Assembly (NCBI GenBank): GCA_021732785.1
Contig: JAKFUG010000011.1
Location: forward strand, 1 to 64,000
Direction of reading: 5' to 3'
DNA: 64,000 nucleotides
Source: Planctomycetaceae bacterium
GTDB taxonomy: Bacteria > Planctomycetota > Planctomycetia > Planctomycetales > Planctomycetaceae
The notes under the pieces were generated by a model. It searched no databases and was not told where the DNA came from. It saw nothing but the letters and a program-made list of their open reading frames with translations. Both the position numbers and the translations under genes were made by a program. Position 1 is the stretch's first letter. Each line of letters opens with the position of its first letter. This document shows, piece after piece, positions 17,367 through 25,465 of the stretch.

Positions 17367-17810
17367 TTATTGCAGCAGATCTTCGAGCGTGAGTGCCTTG
17401 GGCTTCGCGGCGTCGAATGTCACTCCAGGCAGAATGACGTAGACGCTGCCCGGCCGCAGTTCCGACGCCTTCTTGTATCCCGGCCGCAATTTGATCGTGG
17501 CGTCTTTCTTGAAGACATGGCCGGAATGGATTTCTTCGCCTTGGAACAACGGCCCCTTCACCGGATCAATGCGCAGTTCAACGGCGACTTCGCCATCGCC
17601 AAGAAAGATCCGTCGAGATTCCACCGAGGAATTCTCGGTTTCCAGCCGGAGCGTGAAATCGCCGGGCGCTTCCAGATACACCAAAGTGGCGTCTTCCCCC
17701 GGCAGCCGGATTTGAACCACGCTGCTATCAAGGGATCCTGCCCGCACCGGAGTGTCGACAAACGCGACAACAACGACGAGCAATGTGATGGCGGACGCAA
17801 GACGCAACAT
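17367..17810 (-). CDS. Exported hypothetical protein
   Basis: This 147-residue protein starts with a clear signal peptide (MLRLASAITLLVVVVAFVDT, cleavage likely after PVRAG). The mature part of about 122 residues is predicted mainly beta, with strands such as ATLVYLEAPGDFTLRLET and GEVAVELRIDPVKG, and no cysteines. It is convergent with the prepilin peptidase gene (51-base gap). No family is recognised. A periplasmic or surface structural role is possible but unsupported. Confidence 0.65.
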   Translation of the reverse strand: MLRLASAITLLVVVVAFVDTPVRAGSLDSSVVQIRLPGEDATLVYLEAPGDFTLRLETENSSVESRRIFLGDGEVAVELRIDPVKGPLFQGEEIHSGHVFKKDATIKLRPGYKKASELRPGSVYVILPGVTFDAAKPKALTLEDLLQ

Positions 17811-17882
17811 GGTTTCCTCCCTGAAAGACGGCAGTTGAGCGTCTTTCCTGCACAGTCAATCCATCGGCCAGCGAGCCCATGA

Positions 17883-18107
17883 CTGTCGACGATATCCCGC
17901 GACATACAAGAGATCAATGGCGATTTGCCCGCAGACTTTCCGCGTTTCCCGCTATGGGCAGGATCATTGCTGGTCCGAGAGGAGGGATTGTATCGACCGA
18001 GCGGGAAATGCCGCTTTTACGTCTTGCACTGTTTCTGTGGTCCGGCACTTCTACGGCGACACGCCAACAATAAAGTCATGCATTTGGTCGTGAAGGCCGT
18101 CGAGTGA
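17883..18107 (+). CDS. Possible short gene or gene remnant
   Basis: The frame lacks ATG (CTG at 17883, TTG at 17925), yet reads like folded protein: DLPADFPRFPLWAGSLLVRE and later RFYVLHCFCGPALLRR. It may be a 3' remnant of a decayed gene. No family is recognised, and no ribosome-binding site is visible. It is listed only because composition and sequence look coding. Confidence 0.25.
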   Translation: MSTISRDIQEINGDLPADFPRFPLWAGSLLVREEGLYRPSGKCRFYVLHCFCGPALLRRHANNKVMHLVVKAVE

Positions 18108-18150
18108 ATCGCTCGGTGGCCTAGATTAGTCGAAAAGTGTTTTCACTCTT

Positions 18151-19395
18151 GTGAAGTCGTTTTCGGGTGTCAACGTGCATGAAGTTCTAGTCGGACGACA
18201 GCCCATTTACAACCGGGCTCTCGACGTCGTCGCTTATGAATTGCTGTTTCGCAGCAGCGCTGAAAACCGCGCGCAAGTCACGGATGGAGATGCCGCCACC
18301 GGCCAGCTTCTGTTGAATGCCTTGGTGGAGATTGGGCTGGAAAATCTCGTTGGGAATCGGCTGGCGTTTATCAATTTCACCCGCCGGTATCTGATGGATG
18401 AAGGCCTTCTGCCCCAGGACAAATCACAGATCGTCCTCGAAGTTCTCGAAGACATCGAGCCGGACGACGAATTTGTGAATGCCCTGCGCCGTGTTGCCGA
18501 CGCGGGTTACCACGTCGCGCTCGATGACTTCGCCTTCTCCGAGAAATACGAAGCACTGGTCCGCGTGGCGAAGACCGTCAAGCTCGATGTCCGCGCGTTG
18601 AATCGTCAGCAGCTTCAGGAACACGTGAACCTGCTACGACAACGGGGCGTGCAGCAACTGCTCGCGGAAAAGGTCGAGACGCGCGAAGACTTCGAGTTCT
18701 GCAAGCAGCTTGGCTTCGATCTGTTCCAAGGCTACTTCCTGTCGCGGCCCCTGATTGTCACTGGGAAAACCGTCCCCAGTAACCGCATGGTGGCGTTGCA
18801 ATTGCTGTCCCAAATGCAGGACCCGAAAGTTCGTCTCGAACAGTTGGATACCATCGTCGGCCGCGATGTGACGCTCAGTTTCAAACTGCTGCAGTGCGTG
18901 AATTCGTCGGCGATGGGTCTGCGCCGGAAGGTCGAATCAATCCGGCAGGCAATCATGCTGCTCGGTTTTGATCGCCTGCGGATGCTGGTGTCGCTGATCA
19001 CCTTGAACGGCTTCACAGATACGCCACAGTCGGTGATGACCGCGGCGCTTGTGCGCGGGAAGATGTGCGAACTGCTCGGCCATGCCTTGAAACGTGATGA
19101 CGCCAGTTCGTTCTATCTCGCGGGTCTCTTTTCACTGCTCGATGTGTTGCTGAGTCGCCCGCTCGAAGAAATCATCAAAGCGCTGCATCTCGCCGACGAT
19201 GTGAAGAACGCGATTCTGCATCACGATGGCGTGATCGGCGAGGTGCTGAGTTGCGTGATCGCGGTCGAGCGCACCGAATGGGATGGCAACGGCTGTCCCG
19301 GCCTGACGCCGACGCAAATCCAGGACGCCTATCTGAAGGCCATTGCCGCAGTCGACGAAAGCCAAGCCGCGGTCAACGAACAACCGGTGAAGTAG
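18151..19395 (+). CDS. EAL-HDOD domain signalling protein
   Basis: The 414 residues consist of an EAL-like domain (about 8-200) and an HDOD domain (about 205-400), the YuxH-type architecture. The EAL domain starts VLVGRQPIYNRALDVVAYEL. Its signature residues are changed (YELLFR in place of the metal-binding EAL) while ALDDFAF is kept, so cyclic-di-GMP hydrolysis is doubtful and a binding or scaffold role is more likely. The HDOD part (DPKVRLEQLDTIVGRDVTLS, LLQCVNSSAMG) lacks the HD metal ligands, as usual. The start is a GTG at 18151; alternative GTGs lie up to seven codons downstream. Confidence 0.85.
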   Translation: MKSFSGVNVHEVLVGRQPIYNRALDVVAYELLFRSSAENRAQVTDGDAATGQLLLNALVEIGLENLVGNRLAFINFTRRYLMDEGLLPQDKSQIVLEVLEDIEPDDEFVNALRRVADAGYHVALDDFAFSEKYEALVRVAKTVKLDVRALNRQQLQEHVNLLRQRGVQQLLAEKVETREDFEFCKQLGFDLFQGYFLSRPLIVTGKTVPSNRMVALQLLSQMQDPKVRLEQLDTIVGRDVTLSFKLLQCVNSSAMGLRRKVESIRQAIMLLGFDRLRMLVSLITLNGFTDTPQSVMTAALVRGKMCELLGHALKRDDASSFYLAGLFSLLDVLLSRPLEEIIKALHLADDVKNAILHHDGVIGEVLSCVIAVERTEWDGNGCPGLTPTQIQDAYLKAIAAVDESQAAVNEQPVK

Positions 19396-19576
19396 CGTCC
19401 GTCCGTGGCGACAAGCACCCTTCGGGAGGCGAAGACTTCGCCCTGCCCTCTGGCGGTTCGCGGCTCTCTCGACAAAACTTCGGTCGGGTTGTCGATGTCG
19501 ATTCTTTCCGTTCGACTACGCGGTGAGAGTCGAGGCGATCTCGACACAGGGAACCCACTTCAAGGAGCACGCCACG

Positions 19577-20035
19577 ATGTCTGCCACTACCGGAACCGTC
19601 CGTCTGCACCGAGTTTTCAGTGCCCCGCCGGAACGGGTTTACAAGGCGTTTCTCGACCCCGAAGCGATGGTCAAATGGCTGCCGCCAGCCGGATTCGTGG
19701 GGAAGGTGCATCACATGGACGCCCAAGTTGGCGGCACCTACAAGATGTCCTTCCGAAACTTCGGCACCGGATATGTTCACTCATTCGGCGGGAAGTATCT
19801 CGAACTGAAGCCGGGCGAACTGCTGCGGTACGTTGACAAGTTCGACGACCCGAACCTGCCGGGCGAAATGACCGTGACCGTGACGTTGAAAAAAGTCTCC
19901 GTCGGCACCGACATCCAGATCGTCCAGGAAGGCATCCCCGCCGCCATCCCCGCGGAAGGCTGCTACCTGGGTTGGCAGGACTCTCTCAACCAACTCGCCG
20001 CTATCGTCCAACCCGAAATTCCCGACGGGGCGTGA
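19577..20035 (+). CDS. SRPBCC (AHSA1-like) domain protein
   Basis: This 152-residue protein has the START/Bet v 1-like fold of the activator-of-Hsp90-ATPase family. It begins VRLHRVFSAPPERVYKAFLD, continues KWLPPAGFVGKVHHMD, and ends in the typical helix GWQDSLNQLAAIV. Such proteins bind hydrophobic ligands; the ligand and role here are unknown. An AAGGAGC sequence sits about eight bases before the ATG at 19577, which fixes the start against a longer open frame. It is a single-gene unit followed by a cluster of nested repeats. Confidence 0.85.
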   Translation: MSATTGTVRLHRVFSAPPERVYKAFLDPEAMVKWLPPAGFVGKVHHMDAQVGGTYKMSFRNFGTGYVHSFGGKYLELKPGELLRYVDKFDDPNLPGEMTVTVTLKKVSVGTDIQIVQEGIPAAIPAEGCYLGWQDSLNQLAAIVQPEIPDGA

Positions 20036-20055
20036 TGCAGCAACGATTCGGCACT

Positions 20056-20361
20056 GGGTGGCTCAGATGGCTTCGCCATCTGGGGCGGCGCAGCCGCAGA
20101 GAGGTTTTGTTGCAGCGGGTTCAAGGGGGCCACCGCTCAGTAATTCGGACAGTTTCCGGGTGGCCCAGACGCCGCCTTGGGCGTCTGGGTTTACAAGAGG
20201 TGATTCAATTCCATGGACTGTCGAATCAAGATGACTTCTTGTGAACCCAGACGCTGAGTACAGCGTCTGGGCCACCCGCCGCTCAGTAATTCGGACAGTG
20301 ATCCTGATGACCTCTTTGTGGCTACGCCACCCCAGATTGCCAGAGGCAATCTGAGCCACCC
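20056..20361. repeat. Nested palindromic repeats, family I
   Basis: The outer arms GGGTGGCTCAGATGGCTTCG and its inverse, ending AATCTGAGCCACCC, enclose an inner hairpin at 20158-20277 (GGGTGGCCCAGACGC...GCGTCTGGGCCACCC). Exact 20-base direct repeats, CGCTCAGTAATTCGGACAGT, flank the inner unit at 20134-20153 and 20280-20299. A related hairpin occurs near 23185-23272. Confidence 0.85.
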
Positions 20362-20748
20362 GGTCAATTAAGGGCACTCGGGATGTGGCGTGAACTGCAC
20401 GCCGTTCAACGAGTGGCTGGGTGGAGTCTTCGACAACCCAGTCGATGGTATGTTCATGCCACGACTCACAACTGTTTCTTTAAGGTGAGGCAGGGGCGCG
20501 AATCCATCAGGCATTCGGCCGAAGAATGAACCTGCGAACAGAGTAACTAATCTACTATGGACTCGAAAGGGGGCGAGACCGATTTCGGATGTCGCTTAAT
20601 TCGTCAGGATCGCTGACTGCCCCCCACGGCGATTGGAAAAGCCATTAAGACTATCTTCGGTCATCTTCGTCACGTGCCCGATTGTCATTCTCAACGCACG
20701 CGCAGACAAGCGGATCTGCAGCACCCGGTCCCGCTCGCCAGGGTACCG
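20362..20748. other. Intergenic region without recognised features
   Basis: These 387 bases lie between the nested repeats and the 3' end of fur. I see no tRNA-like cloverleaf, no palindromic family member and no convincing open frame. Confidence 0.5.
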
Positions 20749-21246
20749 CTAGATCATATCCAGCTTACGATGCGACCGTTGCGGCGGGCGGCTGCAGGCG
20801 GCGCAGACGCCTTCTACTTCCAACCGGTGGCCGGACATGCGGAAGCCGTGGTCGGCGGCGATTTTTTCGAGGATCTCTGCGACGGCGGTGTTGAGGAACT
20901 CGATCATCGTGCCGCACTTCTTGCAGATCAGGTGATCGTGCTGCGGATAGCCGTAATCGTGTTCGTAGACTTCGCGATCGTTTGACCGCGCGACCCGGCG
21001 AAGTAGACCCGCCTCCACTAGCAGATTGAGAGTACGGTAGATGGTGGACCGGCTGGCGGACGATTGCCCTTTCGGCCGAGCAAGGTTTCCCACCCATTGC
21101 TCGGCATCGAAATGGTCGTGCGTGGCGTAGACCGCCTCGACGATGGCTTCCCGCTCGGGGGTCAGCCGCATTCCCTTCGTGAGCAGAAACTCGCGAAACT
21201 TGTCGGCGGGTGCGACCGCGACATCCATCGATGCGAGATGACTCAC
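20749..21246 (-). CDS. fur: Fur family transcriptional regulator
   Basis: This 165-residue metal-dependent DNA-binding regulator begins with a winged-helix domain (about 15-95: LTPEREAIVEAVYATHDHFD, then SRSTIYRTLNLLVEAGLLRR). The metal-binding dimerisation domain follows (PQHDHLICKKCGTMIEF and GVCAACSRPPQRS, two CxxC zinc sites). The Fur-type HDH metal site is present (QHDHLIC). Which metal or peroxide it senses (Fur, Zur or PerR) cannot be decided from the sequence. It lies 30 bases downstream of flgM on the same strand, suggesting cotranscription. Confidence 0.88.
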   Translation of the reverse strand: MSHLASMDVAVAPADKFREFLLTKGMRLTPEREAIVEAVYATHDHFDAEQWVGNLARPKGQSSASRSTIYRTLNLLVEAGLLRRVARSNDREVYEHDYGYPQHDHLICKKCGTMIEFLNTAVAEILEKIAADHGFRMSGHRLEVEGVCAACSRPPQRSHRKLDMI

Positions 21247-21276
21247 GATTTCCCCCGGCCCTTTTCCACCCTGGTG

Positions 21277-21705
21277 TTATGCGTCGTTGAAGTCCACGCC
21301 CATCGCGTCGAACATCTTGCCGAGTGCGGCATCCAGCTTCTCGTCGGTATCATACGTGCCATTCTCGATGGCCGCCTTGATTTGGGCGAGGCGTTCCTGC
21401 CGGATATCGGAGTTGTTGCTGAGCTGGTCCAATTTCTTCGCCGCAGAAGAGATTTGCAGTTCGTCGCGCGGAAACTGCGGCTTGGCGACCGTCGAATCGC
21501 GCGTGACTGGCGGGCTGGTGGTCGGCCGAATGGGCACGTTGCCAGGAACGGAACCTACACCGCGGACGTCCATGTCCCCCCTCCCCTCTTGGACGGGGCT
21601 GTGCATTGTCCGGGCGGAGAATCCCGCCGTCCGCACTCCCCGAAGGGTGACATTGTAGTCCACGACCGCCAAACGATTCAATCGGGTCTCAAATCCGGAT
21701 GCCAT
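21277..21705 (-). CDS. flgM: Anti-sigma-28 factor FlgM
   Basis: FlgM holds flagellar sigma-28 inactive until it is secreted through the completed hook-basal body. The C-terminal half matches the family: SNNSDIRQERLAQIKAAIEN, then GTYDTDEKLDAALGKM, the sigma-binding helices. The N-terminal about 75 residues are disordered and Pro/Thr rich, as usual for a secreted unfolded protein. Its 142 residues exceed the roughly 97 of enterobacterial FlgM. The start at 21705 follows GGGGAA, and six upstream codons of the longer frame are rejected. It heads a likely flgM-fur unit. A GCCGATAA, the sigma-28 -10 consensus, occurs about 180 bases upstream on the coding strand. Confidence 0.82.
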   Translation of the reverse strand: MASGFETRLNRLAVVDYNVTLRGVRTAGFSARTMHSPVQEGRGDMDVRGVGSVPGNVPIRPTTSPPVTRDSTVAKPQFPRDELQISSAAKKLDQLSNNSDIRQERLAQIKAAIENGTYDTDEKLDAALGKMFDAMGVDFNDA

Positions 21706-21802
21706 GATACGTTCCCCCTGCATTGCGGCAGAAGCTGACAGACCGTCGACAAGGACGGCCGCCGGGGGAACGTCTTGATCCCAGACCGAGCGTTACCGAA
21801 AT

Positions 21803-21823
21803 ACTTGCCTATCATTGGCAAGT
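21803..21823. promoter_or_regulatory. Perfect 7-bp inverted repeat upstream of flgM
   Basis: ACTTGCC-TATCATT-GGCAAGT is an operator-like dyad in the gap upstream of flgM, about 100 bases from its start codon and between it and the sigma-28-like -10 element at 21888-21895. No known regulator is assigned. Confidence 0.35.
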
Positions 21824-21887
21824 CGTGCTGTGAAAAAGAGTTACAGCATGAATTCGGTCAGCGGCGGAGTTGATCCGCGTAGTAAGA

Positions 21888-21895
21888 TTATCGGC
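21888..21895 (-). promoter_or_regulatory. Possible sigma-28 -10 element upstream of flgM
   Basis: GCCGATAA on the minus strand equals the -10 consensus of flagellar sigma factor FliA, but the expected TAAA -35 at a 15-bp distance is not present. The call is therefore weak. Confidence 0.3.
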
Positions 21896-22064
21896 GGAAA
21901 CCGGTGTTCGGAATGCACCTTCCCGGGAAGAATTTCGTCGGATCATCCGGATCGCGACGAAAACGTAAGTGAGGGGTTTCAGGTGGTCTACACAACGCTT
22001 GCCGCTTTGCAGACGCCAAGGTTCGCGCTCTCATTCAATCGTAATCACCCAGCACTCATTCGTG

Positions 22065-22481
22065 TTACTGCGGTTTCAATAGTGCCTTCATCGCCTCATC
22101 CTTGACGTAATCCACCGCCTTCTTTCCCGCTTTGTTGACGAGGGACGGGTCGGCTCCCGCGGCGATCAGCAATCGAATGATCTCGATTGCTTCCCGTTGT
22201 TTCCCCGCGGTTCCCGGAGCACCCGTGGTTGTCACCGCCCGATGCAACGGCGTCGACCCGGACCGCTTGCACTTCTGATTCACATTGGCCCCGCGCTCGA
22301 TCAGCGTCTGCACGGCCGTCGGACTGCGAAACCGGACCGCATGATGCAGCGCAGTCACGCCATTCTTATCCGTCTCATGAACATCCGCCCCCGCTGCTAC
22401 CGTTTCCACCATCCGCGTCCGCTGCTCCGCCGGGTCTGCGTGACGCGCTGTGCAGATTTCAGAGAGGGGATGAATTTTCAT
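22065..22481 (-). CDS. Ankyrin repeat protein
   Basis: This 138-residue protein has about three ankyrin repeats: ADVHETDKNGVTALHHAVRF, ANVNQKCKRSGSTPLHRAVT, and LLIAAGADPSLVNKAGKKAV. Ankyrin repeats mediate protein-protein contacts; no partner can be named. There is no signal peptide or membrane segment. The ATG at 22481 (MKIHPLSEICTARHADP) is preferred to an ATG 30 bases upstream. It ends in a short Lys-rich tail. The gene is isolated from the toxin-antitoxin pair by about 145 bases of repeat-like sequence. Confidence 0.85.
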   Translation of the reverse strand: MKIHPLSEICTARHADPAEQRTRMVETVAAGADVHETDKNGVTALHHAVRFRSPTAVQTLIERGANVNQKCKRSGSTPLHRAVTTTGAPGTAGKQREAIEIIRLLIAAGADPSLVNKAGKKAVDYVKDEAMKALLKPQ

Positions 22482-22625
22482 GAGATTTGATCCAGGATCG
22501 CTGAATGCCACTGGCGAGGGCTTTGGCTCGCCAGTGCTCTTGCCAGGATTACTGCGAAAGCAATGGCGGTTTTGTCGTAGATCAACGCAAAACAGTGGCG
22601 GTCCAAAGCGACCGCCAGCGGCACC

Positions 22626-22880
22626 CTATTCCGGCACGCCCATCGCAAATGGTTTGCGCGGACTCGCTTTGGATTTTGCGACCAGCGCCTGGAATTTCGG
22701 ATTGGACGCCACGAGTTCATCCATCAGCGTGTCATCCGTTCGTGGGTCGAGTGGCTGGATCGTCAGGAATTGTTGACCCGGCATCTCGATGACCACGGTT
22801 TCACGTGACTGTACGCAATCATTCAGCGTCTGCTGCAGGTCCGTCGTCAGTTGACTCAGCGGGATCGTCTTGATGGCCAT
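22626..22880 (-). CDS. Antitoxin-like protein, Phd/YefM-type
   Basis: This 84-residue protein begins MAIKTIPLSQLTTDLQQTLN, like the N-terminal DNA-binding part of Phd/YefM-type antitoxins. The segment VVIEMPGQQFLTIQPLDP resembles the second beta strand. The C-terminal half (LMDELVASNPKFQALVAKSK) would bind the toxin. Its start lies within the 3' end of the frameshifted toxin gene, an overlap typical of such pairs. The usual order is antitoxin first; here the toxin precedes. Assignment is by architecture and context. Confidence 0.6.
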   Translation of the reverse strand: MAIKTIPLSQLTTDLQQTLNDCVQSRETVVIEMPGQQFLTIQPLDPRTDDTLMDELVASNPKFQALVAKSKASPRKPFAMGVPE

Positions 22881-23162
22881 GAAATTCCTCACCTTCGACA
22901 ACCAATTGATTGCCGACCTTGCGGCCGACAATCAGGATGACCACTTCGTCTTCTTCGACATTGTACAGGGCACGGAGATCACCCACCCGCAATTCATATT
23001 CGACCAGCGGGTTCGAGCGTAGGCGCTTGACTGCCTTGATGTCGCCGTCGGCTCGTGTTCCAGTCGCGTCAGAATCGCCGCTTCAAGAATTCGCTGCTCC
23101 CGGACCGAAAGCGACCGAAATTGTCGGTCCGCGTCTTCCGTGATCGTGATCTTGGATGACAT
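22819..23162 (-). pseudogene. RelE/ParE-type toxin gene with a frameshift
   Basis: From the ATG at 23162 the product reads SSKITITEDADRQFRSLSVR, then EAAILTRLEHEP. It continues in a different frame with DGDIKAVKRLRSNPLVEYEL, RVGDLRALYNVEEDEVVILI and VGRKVGNQLVVEGEEF, the classical C-terminal RelE/ParE strands. One base seems to be missing near 23050. The remaining frame would yield a truncated protein without the catalytic sheet. The 3' end overlaps the antitoxin start. Programmed frameshifting seems unlikely, because no slippery run is present at the junction. Confidence 0.75.
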
Positions 23163-23184
23163 GCCCGAAAATCTCGCATCGGTG

Positions 23185-23272
23185 GGTGGCTGGTCTCGGA
23201 GTCCGCGACGACCCAGGATGCCCGCTGCTTTCTGGGGCGGCGAAGACTTCGCCCCAGCCACCCGTCGCGCGG
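23185..23272. repeat. Palindromic repeat, family I-like
   Basis: GGGTGGCTGG at the left and CGCCCCAGCCACCC at the right form inverted arms, with an inner GGCGAAGACTTCGCC hairpin. It resembles the 20056-20361 cluster. It separates the toxin gene start from the 3' end of the next minus-strand gene. Confidence 0.7.
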
Positions 23273-23277
23273 AATTG

Positions 23278-23973
23278 TCATTTCTTTGGCTGTTTGTCTT
23301 TATCTTCGTCCTTGACAGGGAGTTTTACGATACCGACGTGCCGGATTGTTCGAACCGCCCCGTTCGCGGTGTCGTACCTTTTTGTTCCGATAACGGCAAT
23401 TACAACGTCATCTGGAATGATGTAGGTTCTGCCATCAAGCAAGTCCTTCGTGCTGATGATGAACCAGACGTCTTCGTCGAAGTCGTCCACTCGCCCGATC
23501 ACCTCCTCATCGCTGACAACTTGCTTAACGCGGATTTTCTCGACTCGGCCCATTGCATCGGGAACAATGGCTTTGAGTGGTTTTAGAATGAAGCCGTCGA
23601 TGGCTTTTAATTCTTTCAATTCCTCTTCGGCGCGGGTAATGATGTCGAACTGACGCCGTAGGAACACTTCCTTCAGTTGTTTCGAACCGAATGATGTGAT
23701 CTCACCGTCTTTTACCGCGTTGGGTCTCGCGGCACCCATTCGGTGCGGAATCTTCTCGTACGTCTCGTATTTGGACTTTGCATTTGCAATTTCGTTTTCA
23801 AGCCGGGTCGAATTCTTGTTTATGTATTCCTTCGTCAGTTCGGCACATTCAGTTCGATACTTATCGATTGCTTTCGGATGTAATTCTAGCCACTTCTCAA
23901 CTGTGGAATTTTGTTCAGTCGGCATGCTGACGAGAAGAAGCAAGAAGCACAACATCATTGATCTCCTCAACAT
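23278..23973 (-). CDS. Exported hypothetical protein, AT-richer than neighbours
   Basis: The 231 residues begin with a signal peptide (SMMLCFLLLLVSMPTEQ). The mature protein is charged and largely helical at first (STVEKWLELHPKAIDKYRTE, ENEIANAKSKYETYEKIPH), followed by a beta-rich segment (EEVIGRVDDFDEDVWFIIST) and a Lys/Asp tail. Codon use is visibly AT-richer than the flanking genes, which may signal recent acquisition. No family is recognised. Start choice among Met1, Met6 and Met7 is uncertain. Confidence 0.6.
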   Translation of the reverse strand: MLRRSMMLCFLLLLVSMPTEQNSTVEKWLELHPKAIDKYRTECAELTKEYINKNSTRLENEIANAKSKYETYEKIPHRMGAARPNAVKDGEITSFGSKQLKEVFLRRQFDIITRAEEELKELKAIDGFILKPLKAIVPDAMGRVEKIRVKQVVSDEEVIGRVDDFDEDVWFIISTKDLLDGRTYIIPDDVVIAVIGTKRYDTANGAVRTIRHVGIVKLPVKDEDKDKQPKK

Positions 23974-24025
23974 GAGCTTCCGTAAAGTGGAACTCGCGAA
24001 CTCGTTTCACCCTATGTGGCATCCT

Positions 24026-25105
24026 TTAATACGCCAAACTCGCAGGCACTTCCACGCTCACGCGGTCACCGGTGACGCAGTCGCGCAGGATTTTCGCGGC
24101 GGTGAGCAGCTCGTCTTTGGTCACATCCAAGTGCGTGCAGGCGCGGAGGCGTTGGGGGCCGGTGGCGTAGATGTTCACGCCGCGGGATTTCATGCGGACG
24201 GCGAGTTCGGCGGCGGAGCCGTGGCGCGGGTGCAGTTCGAAGAAGACGAGGTTGGTTTCGACCTTTGCCGGGTCGATGATGATGCCGTTGATGTCGGCAA
24301 TCGCCTCGGCGAACACGCGGGCATTGATATGGTCTTCGGCGAGACGGTCGATGTGATGATCGAGGGCGTAAATCGCCGACGCAGCCATCATCCCCGCTTG
24401 TCGCAAAGCACCTCCGAACTGCTTACGGGCACGACGGGCCTTTTTGATCGACTCCGCGTCGCCGACGAGGACTGATCCCATCGGACAGCCGAGGCCCTTG
24501 GAAAAGCAGATGGAAATCGTCTCGGCGTGGGAAACGAATTCCTTCGCCGTGTAACCCTTGGCGATGCACGCATTGAAGATGCGGGCGCCGTCGATGTGCG
24601 TTTTCAGGCCGTGTTCGCGGGACCATTTTCCAATGCGGGCCATCTGTTCGAGGGGGTACGCCACTCCGCCGCCGTGGTTGGTGGTGTTCTCGACACAGAC
24701 CAGCCGCGTGACGCAGTAGTGCTGATTATCGGGCCGGATTTTGCCTTCGAGATCGCTGACATCGATCATGCCGTCACGACCGCGCACTGTCCGCACGGTG
24801 ACGCCGCTGAGAACCGCAGGGCTGCCCGCTTCCCAGTTGGCGATGTGGCCGAATTCGTCGATCAGCAATTCATCGCCCGGCAGACAGTGAGCGCGAATTC
24901 CGAACTGGTTGGATTGCGTCCCCGAGCACGCATAGACGGCCGCTTCCATGCCGAGGAGTTCGCACATGCGGGCTTCGAGGGCGTTGACGGTGGGGTCTTC
25001 CCCCTGCATGTCGTCGCCAACGTCGGCTTCGGCAATCGCCCGCCGCATGCCGGGCGTCGGGCGGGTAACGGTGTCGCTGCGCAGATCAATGAATCGAGAC
25101 GCCAT
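24026..25105 (-). CDS. ltaE: Low-specificity L-threonine aldolase
   Basis: This PLP enzyme cleaves L-threonine or allo-threonine to glycine and acetaldehyde in the cytosol. The 359 residues begin [20 protein letters not shown], the family's classic opening. They contain [16 protein letters not shown], a PLP-contacting CSGTQSNQF, the aspartate in [11 protein letters not shown], and the PLP lysine in [18 protein letters not shown] near residue 204. All catalytic features seem present and length is normal. Upstream of the ATG at 25105 an AGAGGAT serves as a ribosome-binding site. It is a single gene between palindromic repeats. Confidence 0.93.
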   Translation of the reverse strand: MASRFIDLRSDTVTRPTPGMRRAIAEADVGDDMQGEDPTVNALEARMCELLGMEAAVYACSGTQSNQFGIRAHCLPGDELLIDEFGHIANWEAGSPAVLSGVTVRTVRGRDGMIDVSDLEGKIRPDNQHYCVTRLVCVENTTNHGGGVAYPLEQMARIGKWSREHGLKTHIDGARIFNACIAKGYTAKEFVSHAETISICFSKGLGCPMGSVLVGDAESIKKARRARKQFGGALRQAGMMAASAIYALDHHIDRLAEDHINARVFAEAIADINGIIIDPAKVETNLVFFELHPRHGSAAELAVRMKSRGVNIYATGPQRLRACTHLDVTKDELLTAAKILRDCVTGDRVSVEVPASLAY

Positions 25106-25130
25106 CGTGAATCACATCCTCTATGAAATG

Positions 25131-25212
25131 GTAGGGTTTGCCGAGTCTGCGAGGCGAACCATGGTTGCCAATCGACCAAAGGTGGGCCTCGAAGACTCGG
25201 CACCACCCTACG
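25131..25212. repeat. Palindromic repeat, family F
   Basis: GTAGGGTTTGCCGAGTCTGC (then GAGGCGAACC) is mirrored by GGGCCTCGAAGACTCGGCAC (then CACCCTAC). Compare 4551-4634. Confidence 0.88.
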
Positions 25213-25308
25213 TGAGTGGGCAAGCGCGGCGAAAGCGTCTAAACTGTATCGTTTTGACGGCTCGCATCGCAACGGGCCGTTGATGCGTCAACCGGCAAAA
25301 TGCCGAGA

Positions 25309-25422
25309 AGAGGAACCACAAAATACACGAAATACACGGAAAGGATGCAGAGGAAAGGAGACTCGCTCTCTGGGTTTCTCCGCCTTCTTTCCGTGTGATT
25401 CGTGTATTTCGTGGTTCCTCTC
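25309..25422. repeat. Palindromic repeat, family H
   Basis: AGAGGAACCACAAAATACAC (GAAATACACGG) is mirrored by CCGTGTGATTCGTGTATTTC (GTGGTTCCTCT). It lies 44 bases before the hisD start codon, so it may form part of its untranslated leader. Confidence 0.88.
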
Positions 25423-25465
25423 CTGCCTTGCTCTTGCTCGCGCTGCGGGCTGGTAAAGAGATTTG

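Larger units (their letters stand above)
21706..22064. other. Intergenic region upstream of flgM
   Basis: Apart from the dyad and -10-like element listed separately, these 359 bases contain no convincing gene. A small plus-strand frame beginning at 21815 has no recognisable features. Confidence 0.5.
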
